Shown here: piece by piece, positions 34,633 through 43,991 of the stretch | Layout: each line of letters begins with the position of its first letter | Position numbering within the stretch: the stretch's first letter is position 1 | Source of the DNA: Fibrobacter sp. | Lineage (GTDB): Bacteria; Fibrobacterota; Chitinivibrionia; Chitinivibrionales; Chitinispirillaceae | DNA length: 52,223 nt | Assembly (NCBI GenBank): GCA_012515615.1 | Contig: JAAYYB010000051.1 | Span: 1-52,223, forward strand | Reading direction: 5' to 3' | Notes under the pieces: model-generated | Told to the model about the DNA's origin: nothing | The model's input: only the letters and a program-made list of their open reading frames with translations | Databases searched by the model: none | Made by a program: the position numbers and the translations under genes

Positions 34633-35566
34633 ACTTCTAAATCTGATAAACGATCACAGCAGCTTTGTCATCTCCTCTCACCTCAGCCTTGACGGTGATT
34701 CGGTCGGATCTCAGCTTGCCTTTTCCTGGTACCTGCAGTCGCTTGGAAAACAGGTTCACATTTACAATGTTGATCCGGTGCCAGCGAAGTTTGCATTTTT
34801 ACAGAATTCTTCTCAGATCAAAGCCATCCCGCCTCAGGGTGAATACGCGCTGGTTGTGTTAGACTGTTCAAATCCCGGGCGTATGGGATGGACAAGCTCC
34901 TACACTCCCCGGGCCATAATAAATATTGATCACCACAGAGACAATACCAGGTTCGGAAACGTAAACATCGTTGAAACATCAGCAGCCGCAACAGGAGAGA
35001 TAATCAGCAGTTTTTTTCTCCGCTCTAAAATCGAGTTTCCCGCAGATGTAGCGGAGGCTCTTTACGCTGCGATACTTACAGATACTGGTGGATTCCGCTT
35101 TTCAAACACAAACAGCCGCATCCTGCGGCTATGTGCCGACCTTGCAGACCGTGGTACCGATTGTGCCAAAGTTTACGAGAATGTCTATTGTTCCCACTCC
35201 CGCAGGGCACTGATGCTTCAGTCCAGGATCTGGTCAACACTGAGCTTTCACCTTGATGGTAAAGTCAGCATCATGGAGATGCCACTCTCTATTCTTGATG
35301 AGCTGGGGGCACATTACAGCGACAGTGAAGGGATGGCCGATACAACAATTACAGCAGAAGGTGTTGAAGTGGGAATAATGGCAAAATACAGCGATACAGA
35401 ATCCCATTTTTCCCTGCGCTCAAAAGGCAGGGTTGATGTAGGAAAAATCGCCCAGAAAGTGCCTGGTGGAGGCGGCCATTCAAGTGCTGCCGGCTGTACC
35501 ATAAAGCAGCCTTTTTCTCTTGCACTCCCGCATATACTTTCCATAATAGAGAAGGAGCTGAGCTGA
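34619..35566 (+). CDS. nrnA: DHH-family nanoRNase / pAp phosphatase
   Basis: About 315 residues. A DHH phosphoesterase with the metal-binding motifs SHLSLDGDSVGSQLA, VVLDCSNPGR and the signature NIDHHRDN. A DHHA1 domain ends in GGGGHSSAAGC. NrnA-type enzymes degrade 2-5-nt RNA and hydrolyse pAp, and commonly sit between rbfA and truB, as here. The start ATG 34619-34621 lies inside the end of rbfA. The frame is open to 34562, but the N-terminal residues WNELLNLINDHSSFVI fit the family start. Confidence 0.9.
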   Translation: MIWNELLNLINDHSSFVISSHLSLDGDSVGSQLAFSWYLQSLGKQVHIYNVDPVPAKFAFLQNSSQIKAIPPQGEYALVVLDCSNPGRMGWTSSYTPRAIINIDHHRDNTRFGNVNIVETSAAATGEIISSFFLRSKIEFPADVAEALYAAILTDTGGFRFSNTNSRILRLCADLADRGTDCAKVYENVYCSHSRRALMLQSRIWSTLSFHLDGKVSIMEMPLSILDELGAHYSDSEGMADTTITAEGVEVGIMAKYSDTESHFSLRSKGRVDVGKIAQKVPGGGGHSSAAGCTIKQPFSLALPHILSIIEKELS

Positions 35567-35572
35567 GAGGGG

Positions 35573-36445
35573 TTGGATGGATTTCTGTGCATAGACAAAC
35601 CCTGCGGTCCATCCTCTTTTCAAATGGTGAACCGCATCAGACGATTGCTTCGAGTCTCCAGAGCCGGACACGCAGGCACTCTTGACCCTGCTGCCAGCGG
35701 AGTGCTGATTATTGCCCTGGGCTCTGCAACGCGGCTTCTAAGATTTATCGATTCCGAACCCAAAACCTATAGCTTTGGAATTCAATTCGGGACCCAGACA
35801 GATACATTGGATTCAGAGGGTCAGGTAACATGCTCAGGTGGTCCCATTCCCGATAGAAGCAGTATAGAAAATGCAGTTTCAGAGCTGACCGGGGATCAGT
35901 TGCAGGTTCCTCCTGATTATTCTGCAGTCAAGATAAACGGAGTCAGGGCATACAAAATGGCTCGTGAAGGTAAAAAGCTCTCTCTCCAGGCGCGTCCGGT
36001 CAAAATCCATTCCTTTGAAATTTTAAGTTACGATAGCCTCACCGGGACTGGTGAATTAAAAGTCTGCTGTACAGGTGGTACATACGTCAGATCAATTGTC
36101 AGAGATCTGTCTTTAAAAACCGGTACCTTCGGGTATGCAACCAGTATAAGGAGACTTGGTTCCGGCCGGTTCACAGTTGACAATTCAGTTGCGCCTCAAA
36201 ATCTTGAGATGTCCGCAGATTACATAATCTCTCCTTCGGAGCTTTTCCGGAGTTCCCCGTCTTTTCAGGTCCCATCCTCAAAAAAGGCCGGCATTCTCAA
36301 TGGAATTGATATTGACATTGGGAAAGAGAGCGATTCAGAAGTGATCTTTGCTTATTGTGAAGACAGATTGATTGCAGTGCTTAAGAGAAAGACTGCAACG
36401 GTATTTCATCCTGTTGTTGTGCTTTCTTACGGAGTAGAAGAATGA
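35573..36445 (+). CDS. truB: tRNA pseudouridine-55 synthase
   Basis: 290 residues. The catalytic motif is GHAGTLDPAASGVL, with the Asp as nucleophile. FLCIDKPCGPSS at the N-terminus and GGTYVRSIVRDL are further TruB markers. It makes pseudouridine 55 in the T-loop. The start must be TTG 35573-35575, which gives MDGFLCIDKP: the nearby ATG at 35577 is out of frame, and GAGAGGGG lies immediately upstream. It lies 6 bp after nrnA, and its stop overlaps the ribF start (ATGA). Confidence 0.94.
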   Translation: MDGFLCIDKPCGPSSFQMVNRIRRLLRVSRAGHAGTLDPAASGVLIIALGSATRLLRFIDSEPKTYSFGIQFGTQTDTLDSEGQVTCSGGPIPDRSSIENAVSELTGDQLQVPPDYSAVKINGVRAYKMAREGKKLSLQARPVKIHSFEILSYDSLTGTGELKVCCTGGTYVRSIVRDLSLKTGTFGYATSIRRLGSGRFTVDNSVAPQNLEMSADYIISPSELFRSSPSFQVPSSKKAGILNGIDIDIGKESDSEVIFAYCEDRLIAVLKRKTATVFHPVVVLSYGVEE

Positions 36446-37404
36446 AGATTCTTACTCTGGCCGAAAGGCCGGCACCAGAGATGTCAAGTGTGGTAAGTGT
36501 CGGGAATTTTGACGGTGTCCACAAGGGTCATCAGATTTTAATAAGAGAAGTTGTAAAACGGGCCAGACAAACCGGTAAAAACAGTGTTGTGGTGACCTTT
36601 GAGCCCCATACCAGAGCTGTATTATATCCTGAGTTGCCACAGTTTCTACTGACAACATTTGAAGAAAAAGCGGCCCTGATTGAGAGGCTTGGCGTTGATT
36701 TTCTTCTTAAGATCAGCTTTAATCAGGAATTCAGCAGCCTTTCTCCTGAAGACTTTGTAAAAATGGTGCTCATAGACAGACTTCATGCTGCAGAGTGGGT
36801 TCTGGGCGAAGGGCACGCGGTAGGGAAAGATCGTACCGGCGGAAAGAAATTTTTGCGTGAAGCAATGAGCAAATACCATATTGTAATATTTACCGCGGAT
36901 TTATTGAGTCAGGAAGAGTTGATTATCTCCTCCACAGAGATCCGCAAATCGGTTACTGAGGGCCGTCTGAATGAAGCGGTAGAGATGCTTGGGCATCCAT
37001 ATCTTATTACAGCAGAACGGACTCAGGGTTTGAAATTAGGCTCACAGCTCGGCTTTCCAACCCTTAATTTTAAAAGGCCGCCTTCGCAAAAAGTTTTACC
37101 GCCGCCAGGGGTTTGTGCCGCCGAACTGGAGTTTAAAGGAAACCTGCTTCCAGGGGCTCTTTATTATGGAGAATGCCCCACTTTTGCTCATCGTGAGGCT
37201 CATCTGGAGTTTCACGCTCTTGACCTGAGCGGAGCAGTTCCGGAAACAGGAGAGAAGGCCCGCCTGTGGGTTTCCCAGTTTGTAAGGGAGAACCGCACTT
37301 TTAAAGATGCAGGTGAGCTGGTAAGGCAGATGAAACAGGATATTAACAACATTCGGAATTTTTTTAAGAGGAGAAACGCAAATGGCTTTGACCAAAGAGC
37401 GTAA
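36442..37404 (+). CDS. ribF: Bifunctional riboflavin kinase / FAD synthetase
   Basis: 320 residues. The N-terminal adenylyltransferase domain has [15 protein letters not shown] and [10 protein letters not shown], plus [13 protein letters not shown]. The C-terminal flavokinase domain has LGFPTLNFK (GxPTxN motif) and LEFHALDL. It converts riboflavin to FMN and FAD. It overlaps truB by 4 bp at its start. It also overlaps rpsO by 23 bp at its end, so the rpsO ribosome binding site (GAGGAGA) lies inside its last codons. Confidence 0.94.
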   Translation: MKILTLAERPAPEMSSVVSVGNFDGVHKGHQILIREVVKRARQTGKNSVVVTFEPHTRAVLYPELPQFLLTTFEEKAALIERLGVDFLLKISFNQEFSSLSPEDFVKMVLIDRLHAAEWVLGEGHAVGKDRTGGKKFLREAMSKYHIVIFTADLLSQEELIISSTEIRKSVTEGRLNEAVEMLGHPYLITAERTQGLKLGSQLGFPTLNFKRPPSQKVLPPPGVCAAELEFKGNLLPGALYYGECPTFAHREAHLEFHALDLSGAVPETGEKARLWVSQFVRENRTFKDAGELVRQMKQDINNIRNFFKRRNANGFDQRA

Positions 37405-37651
37405 GCTTGAACTGGCAAAAAAACATGGAAAATCCGACAAAGACACCGGTAACACAGATGTGCAGGTAGCAATTCTTACTGAGCGCATTAATTTACTGAC
37501 CGAACACCTCAAGAGCAATAGCAAAGATCATCATACCAGATATGGTTTGCTGAAATTAGTAGGTCAGAGACGCTCGCTGCTTGACTATCTTTCCAAAACT
37601 GATATCGAAAGATACCGTGCTTTGATCAAAAAATTAAATATTAGAAAGTAG
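37382..37651 (+). CDS. rpsO: 30S ribosomal protein S15
   Basis: 89 residues, the normal length. A primary 16S rRNA-binding protein with the family stretch [20 protein letters not shown] and the C-terminal [27 protein letters not shown] precedes ATG 37382. It is encoded directly before pnp, as in many bacteria. Its stop codon lies inside a hairpin that may process or regulate the rpsO-pnp transcript. Confidence 0.97.
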   Translation: MALTKERKLELAKKHGKSDKDTGNTDVQVAILTERINLLTEHLKSNSKDHHTRYGLLKLVGQRRSLLDYLSKTDIERYRALIKKLNIRK

Positions 37652-37675
37652 CGGCAGGATTTCTCCTCCGCTACT
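37647..37675 (+). promoter_or_regulatory. Hairpin overlapping the rpsO stop codon (rpsO-pnp intercistronic)
   Basis: AGTAGCGG (37647-37654) pairs with CCGCTACT (37668-37675), and inner AGGA pairs with TCCT around a TTTC loop, giving about 12 bp with one bulged C. No T-tract follows. The position matches the E. coli rpsO-pnp intercistronic region, where a stem cut by RNase III mediates PNPase autocontrol. A processing role is inferred. Confidence 0.55.
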
Positions 37676-37761
37676 CTCACCATCTTTGCAGTATTTGACA
37701 GATCCTTTGTTCCATTTCTGCCGAAAAATATCTACATACTTTAAAGTCAGGAGTTCTATTA

Positions 37762-39834
37762 ATGGCTCGTATCTTTACAGAAACCGAAATCGCAGGTATT
37801 AAGGTTTCACTTGAGACAGGACGTATAGCTAAGCAGGCAGGTGGGTCGGTTATCGCCCGCATTGGAGACACGATGGTTCTTGCAACCGCATGTTCCGGAG
37901 CAGAATCAGAGTCGGACTTTTTCCCGCTCTCTGTTGAATACGTGGAAAAAACTTATGCTGCCGGAAAAATCCCCGGTGGATTTATCAAACGTGAAGGCAG
38001 ACCAAGTGAAAAGGAGATCCTTTCCGCAAGACTGGTTGACAGACCTATCCGTCCCCTCTTCCCCGATGGGTACCGCAATGAAGTTCAGGTTGTTTGCACA
38101 GTAATATCTGCCGATGACAATTACGATGCAGATGTGATGGCTATAACAGCAGCTTCATGCGCTCTGTGTATCTCTGATATTCCTTTCCAGGAACCTGTTG
38201 CAGGTGTAAGAGTCGGGATGGTTGAAGGGAACCTGAAAGTTTTCCCCTCACTTGCCGAAACTGAGACAGGAAGCCTTGATATGGTTGTGGCCGGAACCGA
38301 AGATTCCATAATGATGGTCGAAGGTGGAGCATCGGAACTTCCGGAAGAAAAACTTATTGAAGCACTTGCTCTTGCTCATCAGGAAATCAAAAAAATCGTT
38401 GCTCTTCAAAAAGAGCTTATGACGCAGCTGAATAAACCTGCAGCAGCCCCCTTTGAAGGAACCCCGACAAATCCTGAACTGGTTGAGGCTGTAAAGTCTC
38501 TGGTAAGCGGACGCATTCATGAAACCAGCTTTCTTGGAGACAAAAAGGCCAGGTATGGCGGTCTTAAGGAAATGCTTAAAGAGGTTCAGACTGCTCTTGC
38601 AGAGCGTTTCCCTGAATCAGAAAAACAGATCGCTTCTATTTTTTCCGATATTGAACGAGATGATATACGACGCACCATAATTGAGCAGGGGACCCGTATC
38701 GGCGGTCGCAGCCTCGACCAGATCCGCGATATTACCTGCGAACTTGATGTGCTCCCGCGCTCCCACGGTTCTTCCCTTTTTACCAGGGGTGAAACCCAGG
38801 CCCTGGTTGCGACTACTCTTGGAACAAAACTCGACCAGCAGCATATCGACAGCATCCAGGGTGAATACGATAAATCCTACATGCTTCATTATAACTTCCC
38901 CCCCTACTCTGTAGGCGAAGTAAAGAGACTGGGATCTGTCAGCAGACGCGAAGTGGGACATGGTCATCTGGCCGAGAGGTCTCTTGCACCTGTGCTTCCC
39001 GATGAAAAGAGTTTTCCTTACACCATAAGAGTCGTTTCGGAAATCATGGAATCCAACGGTTCTTCCTCCATGGCTTCTGTTTGCGGTTCATCACTTTCTC
39101 TTATGGCTGCGGGTGTTCCGATCAAAAGTCATGTGGCAGGTGTGGCAATGGGTCTTATCAAAGATGGCGACCGGTATGCCATTCTTACCGATATTCTGGG
39201 TACAGAAGATCATATCGGCGATATGGATTTTAAAATTGTCGGAACCAGAGACGGTGTCACAGCGATTCAGATGGATATTAAAATCCACGGCATCACATCC
39301 GAGATCATGAAAGATGCTCTGGAAAAAGCCAGAGTCGCAAGAATGAAAATTCTCGATATCATGGAAAGTACAATACCTCAGTCCCGCAAAGAGCTCTCTG
39401 CTCATGCTCCGCGCATAAGCACGATTGTCATCGATAAAGAAAAAATCAGGGAAGTGATCGGCCCAAGCGGAAAAGTAGTCCGTGAAATTCAGGAGACAAC
39501 CGGCACCACCATCTTTATTGAAGATGACGGCACGATCCAGATTGCGGCTGTTAACAAAGAACAGCGTGATGCGGCTCTGAATAAAATCAAGGGTATCGTT
39601 GCAGAACCGGAAATGGGCGCGGTCTACGATGCAGTCGTAAAGACAGTAGTTGACTTTGGCGCTTTCGTCGAGTTCCTGCCGGGTAAAGAGGGACTTATAC
39701 ATATCTCTGAGCTCGATAACACACGCGTAGCCAAAGTCGAAGATGTCCTGAATGTAGGCGATAAGGTACGTGTAAAGCTTATCGGTTTCGACCGTTTCGG
39801 TAAAGTAAAGCTCAGCCGTAAAGCTCTTCTGTAA
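37762..39834 (+). CDS. pnp: Polyribonucleotide nucleotidyltransferase (PNPase)
   Basis: 690 residues. Two RNase PH domains (SVEYVEKTYAAGKIPGGFIK in the first; QQHIDSIQGEYDKSYMLHYN and KIHGITSEIMKDALEKAR in the second) surround an alpha-helical region. A KH domain (VIGPSGKVVREIQETTG) and an S1 domain (YDAVVKTVVDFGAFVEFLPG) follow. It degrades RNA 3' to 5' by phosphorolysis and can add tails. GGAG precedes ATG 37762. It is the last gene before a strong terminator, although the 110-bp gap after rpsO could also hold its own promoter. Confidence 0.97.
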   Translation: MARIFTETEIAGIKVSLETGRIAKQAGGSVIARIGDTMVLATACSGAESESDFFPLSVEYVEKTYAAGKIPGGFIKREGRPSEKEILSARLVDRPIRPLFPDGYRNEVQVVCTVISADDNYDADVMAITAASCALCISDIPFQEPVAGVRVGMVEGNLKVFPSLAETETGSLDMVVAGTEDSIMMVEGGASELPEEKLIEALALAHQEIKKIVALQKELMTQLNKPAAAPFEGTPTNPELVEAVKSLVSGRIHETSFLGDKKARYGGLKEMLKEVQTALAERFPESEKQIASIFSDIERDDIRRTIIEQGTRIGGRSLDQIRDITCELDVLPRSHGSSLFTRGETQALVATTLGTKLDQQHIDSIQGEYDKSYMLHYNFPPYSVGEVKRLGSVSRREVGHGHLAERSLAPVLPDEKSFPYTIRVVSEIMESNGSSSMASVCGSSLSLMAAGVPIKSHVAGVAMGLIKDGDRYAILTDILGTEDHIGDMDFKIVGTRDGVTAIQMDIKIHGITSEIMKDALEKARVARMKILDIMESTIPQSRKELSAHAPRISTIVIDKEKIREVIGPSGKVVREIQETTGTTIFIEDDGTIQIAAVNKEQRDAALNKIKGIVAEPEMGAVYDAVVKTVVDFGAFVEFLPGKEGLIHISELDNTRVAKVEDVLNVGDKVRVKLIGFDRFGKVKLSRKALL

Positions 39835-39858
39835 GTTAATTTTCTTCTTTTCAAACAG

Positions 39859-39883
39859 GGCCCGCCTCTTGCGGGCCTTTTTT
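39859..39883 (+). terminator. Intrinsic terminator after pnp
   Basis: GC-rich stem GGCCCGC / GCGGGCC (39859-39865 and 39871-39877) with a 5-base loop, followed by six T. It lies only 15 bp before the dut start, so dut must rely on read-through or on a promoter inside pnp. Confidence 0.9.
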
Positions 39884-39897
39884 ATTGGGGTAAAACT

Positions 39898-40347
39898 ATG
39901 AATACTATTGCAGTCAAACGTCTCGAACATGCTTCAGACCTTCCTCTCCCCCGAAGGATGACACCGGGCTCCAGCGGATGCGATGTCTGCGCTGCTGTAG
40001 ACAGCGACCTGGTGATTCTTCCGGGATCAAGGGCTATAGTCCCGACTGGATTCTGCTTTGAAATTCCGGAAGGACTGGAGGTTCAGGTTCGCCCCAGAAG
40101 CGGTCTTGCATTCAAGTACGGTGTGACAGTGCTTAATACACCAGGAACAATCGATGCTGATTACAGAGGTGAGGTAAAAATTATCCTGGCCAATTTTGGT
40201 GACCAGCCATTTACTGTCAAAAGAGGCGACCGCATTGCTCAGCTTGTGCCAGCCACAGTTGTCTCTTCAGCAGAATTCATTGAGCAGAACCAGATAGCTG
40301 AAACCGGCCGCGGTGCCGGAGGTTTTGGCCACACAGGTGTTTCTTGA
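39898..40347 (+). CDS. dut: Deoxyuridine 5'-triphosphate nucleotidohydrolase (dUTPase)
   Basis: 149-residue trimeric dUTPase converting dUTP to dUMP, which keeps uracil out of DNA and feeds dTMP synthesis. The five family motifs are present: [48 protein letters not shown] and [14 protein letters not shown] lies about 8 bases upstream of ATG 39898. The terminator of pnp lies directly before it. Confidence 0.95.
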   Translation: MNTIAVKRLEHASDLPLPRRMTPGSSGCDVCAAVDSDLVILPGSRAIVPTGFCFEIPEGLEVQVRPRSGLAFKYGVTVLNTPGTIDADYRGEVKIILANFGDQPFTVKRGDRIAQLVPATVVSSAEFIEQNQIAETGRGAGGFGHTGVS

Positions 40348-40376
40348 AGCCCGGGGGGCTGAATAGAAAAGGGCCC

Positions 40377-40410
40377 GGGAATTGAAAGTACATACTCGCA
40401 ATTCCCTTTT
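40377..40410. terminator. Bidirectional terminator between dut and the aldo/keto reductase gene
   Basis: The stem GGGAATTG / CAATTCCC (40377-40384 and 40399-40406) is followed by TTTT on the plus strand. On the minus strand the stem is followed by GGGCCC and TTTT. The two flanking genes converge on it. Confidence 0.65.
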
Positions 40411-40414
40411 AGCT

Positions 40415-41386
40415 TTATACTTTACCTCTGATATAACCTTCTACTTTGGTTTTGTAAAAGTGATCAAGCTTTGAATGAAGCTCATCCCCAAGCGGCGGCA
40501 GTGAGCTTGCAAGAGCGTTTTTTGACACCTGATCAATTCTTGATGCGCCGGGGATGATGGTGCTTACTTCAGGATGATCAAGGATCCAACGAAGCGCGAA
40601 TTGAGCCATATTCATTGATTGAGGAACAAGAGGCTTTATCTGTTCTGACAATTCAACTCCATATTCAAACTTTATTCCAGAGAATGTTTCGCCGACATTG
40701 AATGCATTTCCATCGCGGTTATAGTTGCGGTGATCTGATTCTGCGAATTTTGTATCCTTTGTGAATTTGCCGCTTAATAATCCGCTTGCCAGAGGAAGGC
40801 GAATGATAAGAGCCACTTTTTTTGCTGCTGCTTCTTTGAAAAACGATGACGGTTTCTGGCGGAAGATATTGAAGATAATCTGAAGAGAAGAGAGATCATC
40901 CTGTTTGATACAGGTGAGTGCCTCATCTATAGTTTCAACACTGGCTCCGAAAAAGCGGATCTTACCCTCTTTACGCAGTATTCTGAGCCATTCAAAGGCC
41001 TCTCCGTTTTCAAGATATTTTGAAGGAATGCAATGAAGCTGAATAAGATCTATAGCATCTCTACCCAGTCGTTTCAGTGAGTTCTCAATACATCTGCGAA
41101 AAAGTTCGAGTGAATAGCCATCCGGAAAGCCTTCAAGGCGTCCGAGTTTTGTGGCAATAAACAGATCTTTTCTATTGCCGAAAACCGAACCTATTATGGA
41201 TTCACTCCTTCCCCCACCGTAAACATCAGCGGTATCGAAGAAATTGATACCGTTATCAACTGCAGCATTCAATATCGACTGTGCATTCTGCTCAGAAATA
41301 CTGCCCCAGTCTCCACCAAACTGCCATGTGCCCAGACCTATTTCCGATGCTCTGAATCCTGTAGAGCCGAACACTCTGTACTGCAT
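40415..41386 (-). CDS. Aldo/keto reductase
   Basis: 323-residue (beta/alpha)8 NAD(P)H oxidoreductase of the AKR superfamily. The catalytic tetrad can be placed: D and Y in FFDTADVYGGG, K in FIATKLG, and H in IQLHCIP. The N-terminal GSTGFRASEIGLGTWQFGGD is standard. The substrate is unknown. Its start lies 49 bp inside the 3' end of znuB in another frame, so it may be translationally coupled to the zinc-transport operon; a link to metal stress is speculative. Confidence 0.9.
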   Translation of the reverse strand: MQYRVFGSTGFRASEIGLGTWQFGGDWGSISEQNAQSILNAAVDNGINFFDTADVYGGGRSESIIGSVFGNRKDLFIATKLGRLEGFPDGYSLELFRRCIENSLKRLGRDAIDLIQLHCIPSKYLENGEAFEWLRILRKEGKIRFFGASVETIDEALTCIKQDDLSSLQIIFNIFRQKPSSFFKEAAAKKVALIIRLPLASGLLSGKFTKDTKFAESDHRNYNRDGNAFNVGETFSGIKFEYGVELSEQIKPLVPQSMNMAQFALRWILDHPEVSTIIPGASRIDQVSKNALASSLPPLGDELHSKLDHFYKTKVEGYIRGKV

Positions 41387-42231
41387 ATTGTCTCCCTGTT
41401 TTTCATTATGACAGCTTTAAACTTTGATTTTTTCACCTTTATTATGATCAAGGCTGTACCGTAGCCGATACATGCAGAAAGTACGATTGATGCGCCTGCT
41501 GTTATGTTGCACAAATATGACACAAGAAGTCCTGCCGTTGTAAAAAGCATTCCCAGCAGTGACGACACTATCATCATGCGCTTAAGATCTTTTGTAAACA
41601 GTTCGGCAATCGATGCGGGAATCGTAAACAGAGCAATAACCAGAATCAGTCCGACTGCCTGAATGAGCATTATAACAGTTAAAGCGATAAGCATGAGAAT
41701 AACATAGTAAAGCGCACGTGCCGGGACTCCTGAAATAGAAGCGAATTCCTCATCGTAGGAGACACTGAGTATCTCTTTATAAAGCAGAATAATACATATC
41801 AGTATCACAAAGTCCAGAACCACCATTAAAAGAAGGCTCTGCTGCGAAACGGCCATTATGCTTCCGAAAAGATAGCTCATGAGGTCGGCATAATACCCAG
41901 GAGTCAGGTCGATAAGAATGATTCCAAGTGCCATTCCCACAGCCCACATTACACCTATGACCGTATCGGATCGTTCTTTGTTTTTCCGGGATACAAAGCC
42001 CATAAGCAGTGATGATCCCAGGGCAAAAGGGATTATTCCACTTTCCGGTGACCATCGGGCAAATGCTGCGAGTCCAAGTCCTCCGTATGCAGCATGAGCC
42101 ACACCACCCGCCAGAAAAGAGAGTCTGTTGACAACCACAAGAGTTCCGACCACTCCGCAGGCTACACTCACAAGCAGTCCGGCAAGGAATGCATTTCTCA
42201 TGAATTCATACTGCAAGAGATCCGGTATCAT
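41338..42231 (-). CDS. znuB: Zinc/manganese-type ABC transporter permease
   Basis: 297-residue ABC-3 family inner-membrane permease with about eight hydrophobic helices. Examples are FLAGLLVSVACGVVGTLVVV and IALTVIMLIQAVGLILVIAL. The family EAA-like region FTIPASIAELFTKDLKRM is present. It forms the channel of a high-affinity Zn (possibly Mn) importer with ZnuC and ZnuA. ATGA overlap with znuC at its start. The 3' end runs 49 bp into the aldo/keto reductase gene. The gene symbol is by function class; the metal is not certain. Confidence 0.88.
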   Translation of the reverse strand: MIPDLLQYEFMRNAFLAGLLVSVACGVVGTLVVVNRLSFLAGGVAHAAYGGLGLAAFARWSPESGIIPFALGSSLLMGFVSRKNKERSDTVIGVMWAVGMALGIILIDLTPGYYADLMSYLFGSIMAVSQQSLLLMVVLDFVILICIILLYKEILSVSYDEEFASISGVPARALYYVILMLIALTVIMLIQAVGLILVIALFTIPASIAELFTKDLKRMMIVSSLLGMLFTTAGLLVSYLCNITAGASIVLSACIGYGTALIIIKVKKSKFKAVIMKNRETICSTECSALQDSEHRK

Positions 42232-43004
42232 TGCGGCTTTCCCTCGTGAGAGTGGAAAACTCTATGAGGAACTCCGTGGGCAATCAGATCTATTTCGCAT
42301 CCAAAAGTCCTGCTCAGGGTTTGCTCGTCAAGTTTTCCATCAGGGTGGAAGAAAAGATCCTTATTTACACAGGCAACCGATTTTATGTAGCGTGAGATGA
42401 TTCCCATATTATGGGTCACAAGCACAACGGTCGTGCCCTCTGCATTTACTTTTTTCAAATAATCATAAATCTCATCTGCACCAGCGGCATCGACACTGGA
42501 TGTAGGCTCATCAAGAAACAGTATCTCGGGTCTGGAAACAAGAGCCCTGGCAAGCAGAACCTTCTGCCTCTGCCCTCCTGACAAATTACTGATTCCCTCG
42601 TTTTTAAATGAAAGCAGGTCAAACTGTTCAAGTATTGAATCGGTCTTCTTTTTATCCTCTTTTGAAAATAGGTGTCCCAAACCTCTTGAACGGGTCAGCC
42701 CCATCAACACTACATCATGAACTGAAATGGGAAATCCCTTATTGAGATTGGTTTCCTGAGGAATGTAACCTGCCCTGATTCTTGTTTTCACTGGAGGGCC
42801 GCCCAAAAGGATTATTGAACCGTTCAGCGGTTTAAGCACCCCTAAGATCAATCTTAAAAGAGTTGTTTTCCCGCCTCCATTAGGACCGATAATCCCCAGG
42901 AAATCACCCCGGCAAACGGAAAATGTTGCATTTTTGACAACTAAATTGGATCCATAGGCAAAGGTAACGCCCCGGCATTCTATAATATGATCGTTACTGC
43001 TCAT
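42228..43004 (-). CDS. znuC: Zinc/manganese-type ABC transporter ATP-binding protein
   Basis: 258 residues. Walker A is GPNGGGKTTLLRL, the signature LSGGQRQKVLLARAL, and Walker B EILFLDEPTSSVD. This is the ZnuC/MntB-type ATPase pattern. It energises metal uptake through ZnuB. It overlaps both neighbours by 4 bp (ATGA), so the three genes form a tight operon znuA-znuC-znuB. Confidence 0.9.
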   Translation of the reverse strand: MSSNDHIIECRGVTFAYGSNLVVKNATFSVCRGDFLGIIGPNGGGKTTLLRLILGVLKPLNGSIILLGGPPVKTRIRAGYIPQETNLNKGFPISVHDVVLMGLTRSRGLGHLFSKEDKKKTDSILEQFDLLSFKNEGISNLSGGQRQKVLLARALVSRPEILFLDEPTSSVDAAGADEIYDYLKKVNAEGTTVVLVTHNMGIISRYIKSVACVNKDLFFHPDGKLDEQTLSRTFGCEIDLIAHGVPHRVFHSHEGKPQ

Positions 43005-43885
43005 TCTTTACCCAGAGCCTCAGAAATTTTCAGGAGATTTTCGGCCCAGTTTTCAGCAAGAGGATCTGCAACAGACACCTTCAGCTTCAGCTGATCTGAT
43101 ATCGTCTGGGCTGACCTCTTTGAAAACTGCGGCTGTACGAATATGGTTCTTATCTTCTTCTTTTCTGCAATATCAATAATATTCTGCATTTCGCGCATCC
43201 CTGGCTCTTTTCCGTCAATTTCGACTGAGATCTGGGAAAGATCGAATTCGCTGGCGAAATGTCCCCATGAGGGGTGAAAAACCATAAAGGGATGACCGGG
43301 AGTACATCCGTTCAGATTGGCTCTGATTTTGTTCTGCAGATCTCTGATTTCATCTTTAAACAGGCTGCAGTTGTTCAGGTACTGATCACGGTTGACTGAA
43401 TCAGCAGCAGAAAGTTCAATTGCGATAATATCTGCCATATGCAGGACCTGTTCAGGAGAGAGCCAGATATGGGGATCATGCCCCTGAGAGTGCCTATGAT
43501 GATCATGATCATGATTCGGACATTTATCTGATTGTGCGCCAGAGTGTTCATTTAAGGCAAATACCACCTTCAAGCCTGAAAGATCTTTGCAGATCCGGGG
43601 CAGCCACGCGCCCTCAAAATCTCCACCTATAGCAAAAAACAGTTTTGTTCGGCTCAACCCGGTCAACTGAGAGGGTTTTGGTTCATAGGAATGAGGTGAT
43701 GCCCCTGGTGGTATCAGCGTATTTATCTGGACCAGATCTTTACCAATCTTCTCCAGAAAATATTTCTGAGGCGGGATTGTAACAAACACGTGAAGTTTGC
43801 TGGCCTTCTCAGCCGGAGACGAACAATTGAGAAGAATCAAACCTGTAAAAATCAGGATTACTTTATAAATAGAGGTGTTCTGCAT
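43001..43885 (-). CDS. znuA: Zinc-type ABC transporter substrate-binding lipoprotein
   Basis: 294-residue cluster A-I metal-binding protein. The signal peptide ends in a lipobox (TGLILLNC). FVTIPPQKYFLEKIG and PGASPHSYEPKPSQL carry the first metal histidine. The His-rich loop CPNHDHDHHRHSQGHDPH (eight His) is typical of ZnuA rather than Mn-specific proteins. FHPSWGHFA and a final VADPLAENW complete the pattern. The start is set at ATG 43883-43885, which begins the signal peptide; the open frame reaches 43975. It captures Zn2+ in the periplasm. I could not recognise a clear Zur box in the 106-bp divergent region. Confidence 0.9.
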   Translation of the reverse strand: MQNTSIYKVILIFTGLILLNCSSPAEKASKLHVFVTIPPQKYFLEKIGKDLVQINTLIPPGASPHSYEPKPSQLTGLSRTKLFFAIGGDFEGAWLPRICKDLSGLKVVFALNEHSGAQSDKCPNHDHDHHRHSQGHDPHIWLSPEQVLHMADIIAIELSAADSVNRDQYLNNCSLFKDEIRDLQNKIRANLNGCTPGHPFMVFHPSWGHFASEFDLSQISVEIDGKEPGMREMQNIIDIAEKKKIRTIFVQPQFSKRSAQTISDQLKLKVSVADPLAENWAENLLKISEALGKE

Positions 43886-43991
43886 CGCTATAAAATAGTT
43901 GCAGCCTCTGCTGTAAACATAAGGTATCGACCTGGAAGAAATAAATAAATCAAATATGACTTGTAATCCATACATTTACTATTTTTTACTA

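Noticed and set aside
39091-39930. 279-codon minus-strand open frame
   Set aside because: Antisense to the pnp 3' end, its terminator and the dut start; no recognisable motif and it crosses a strong terminator.
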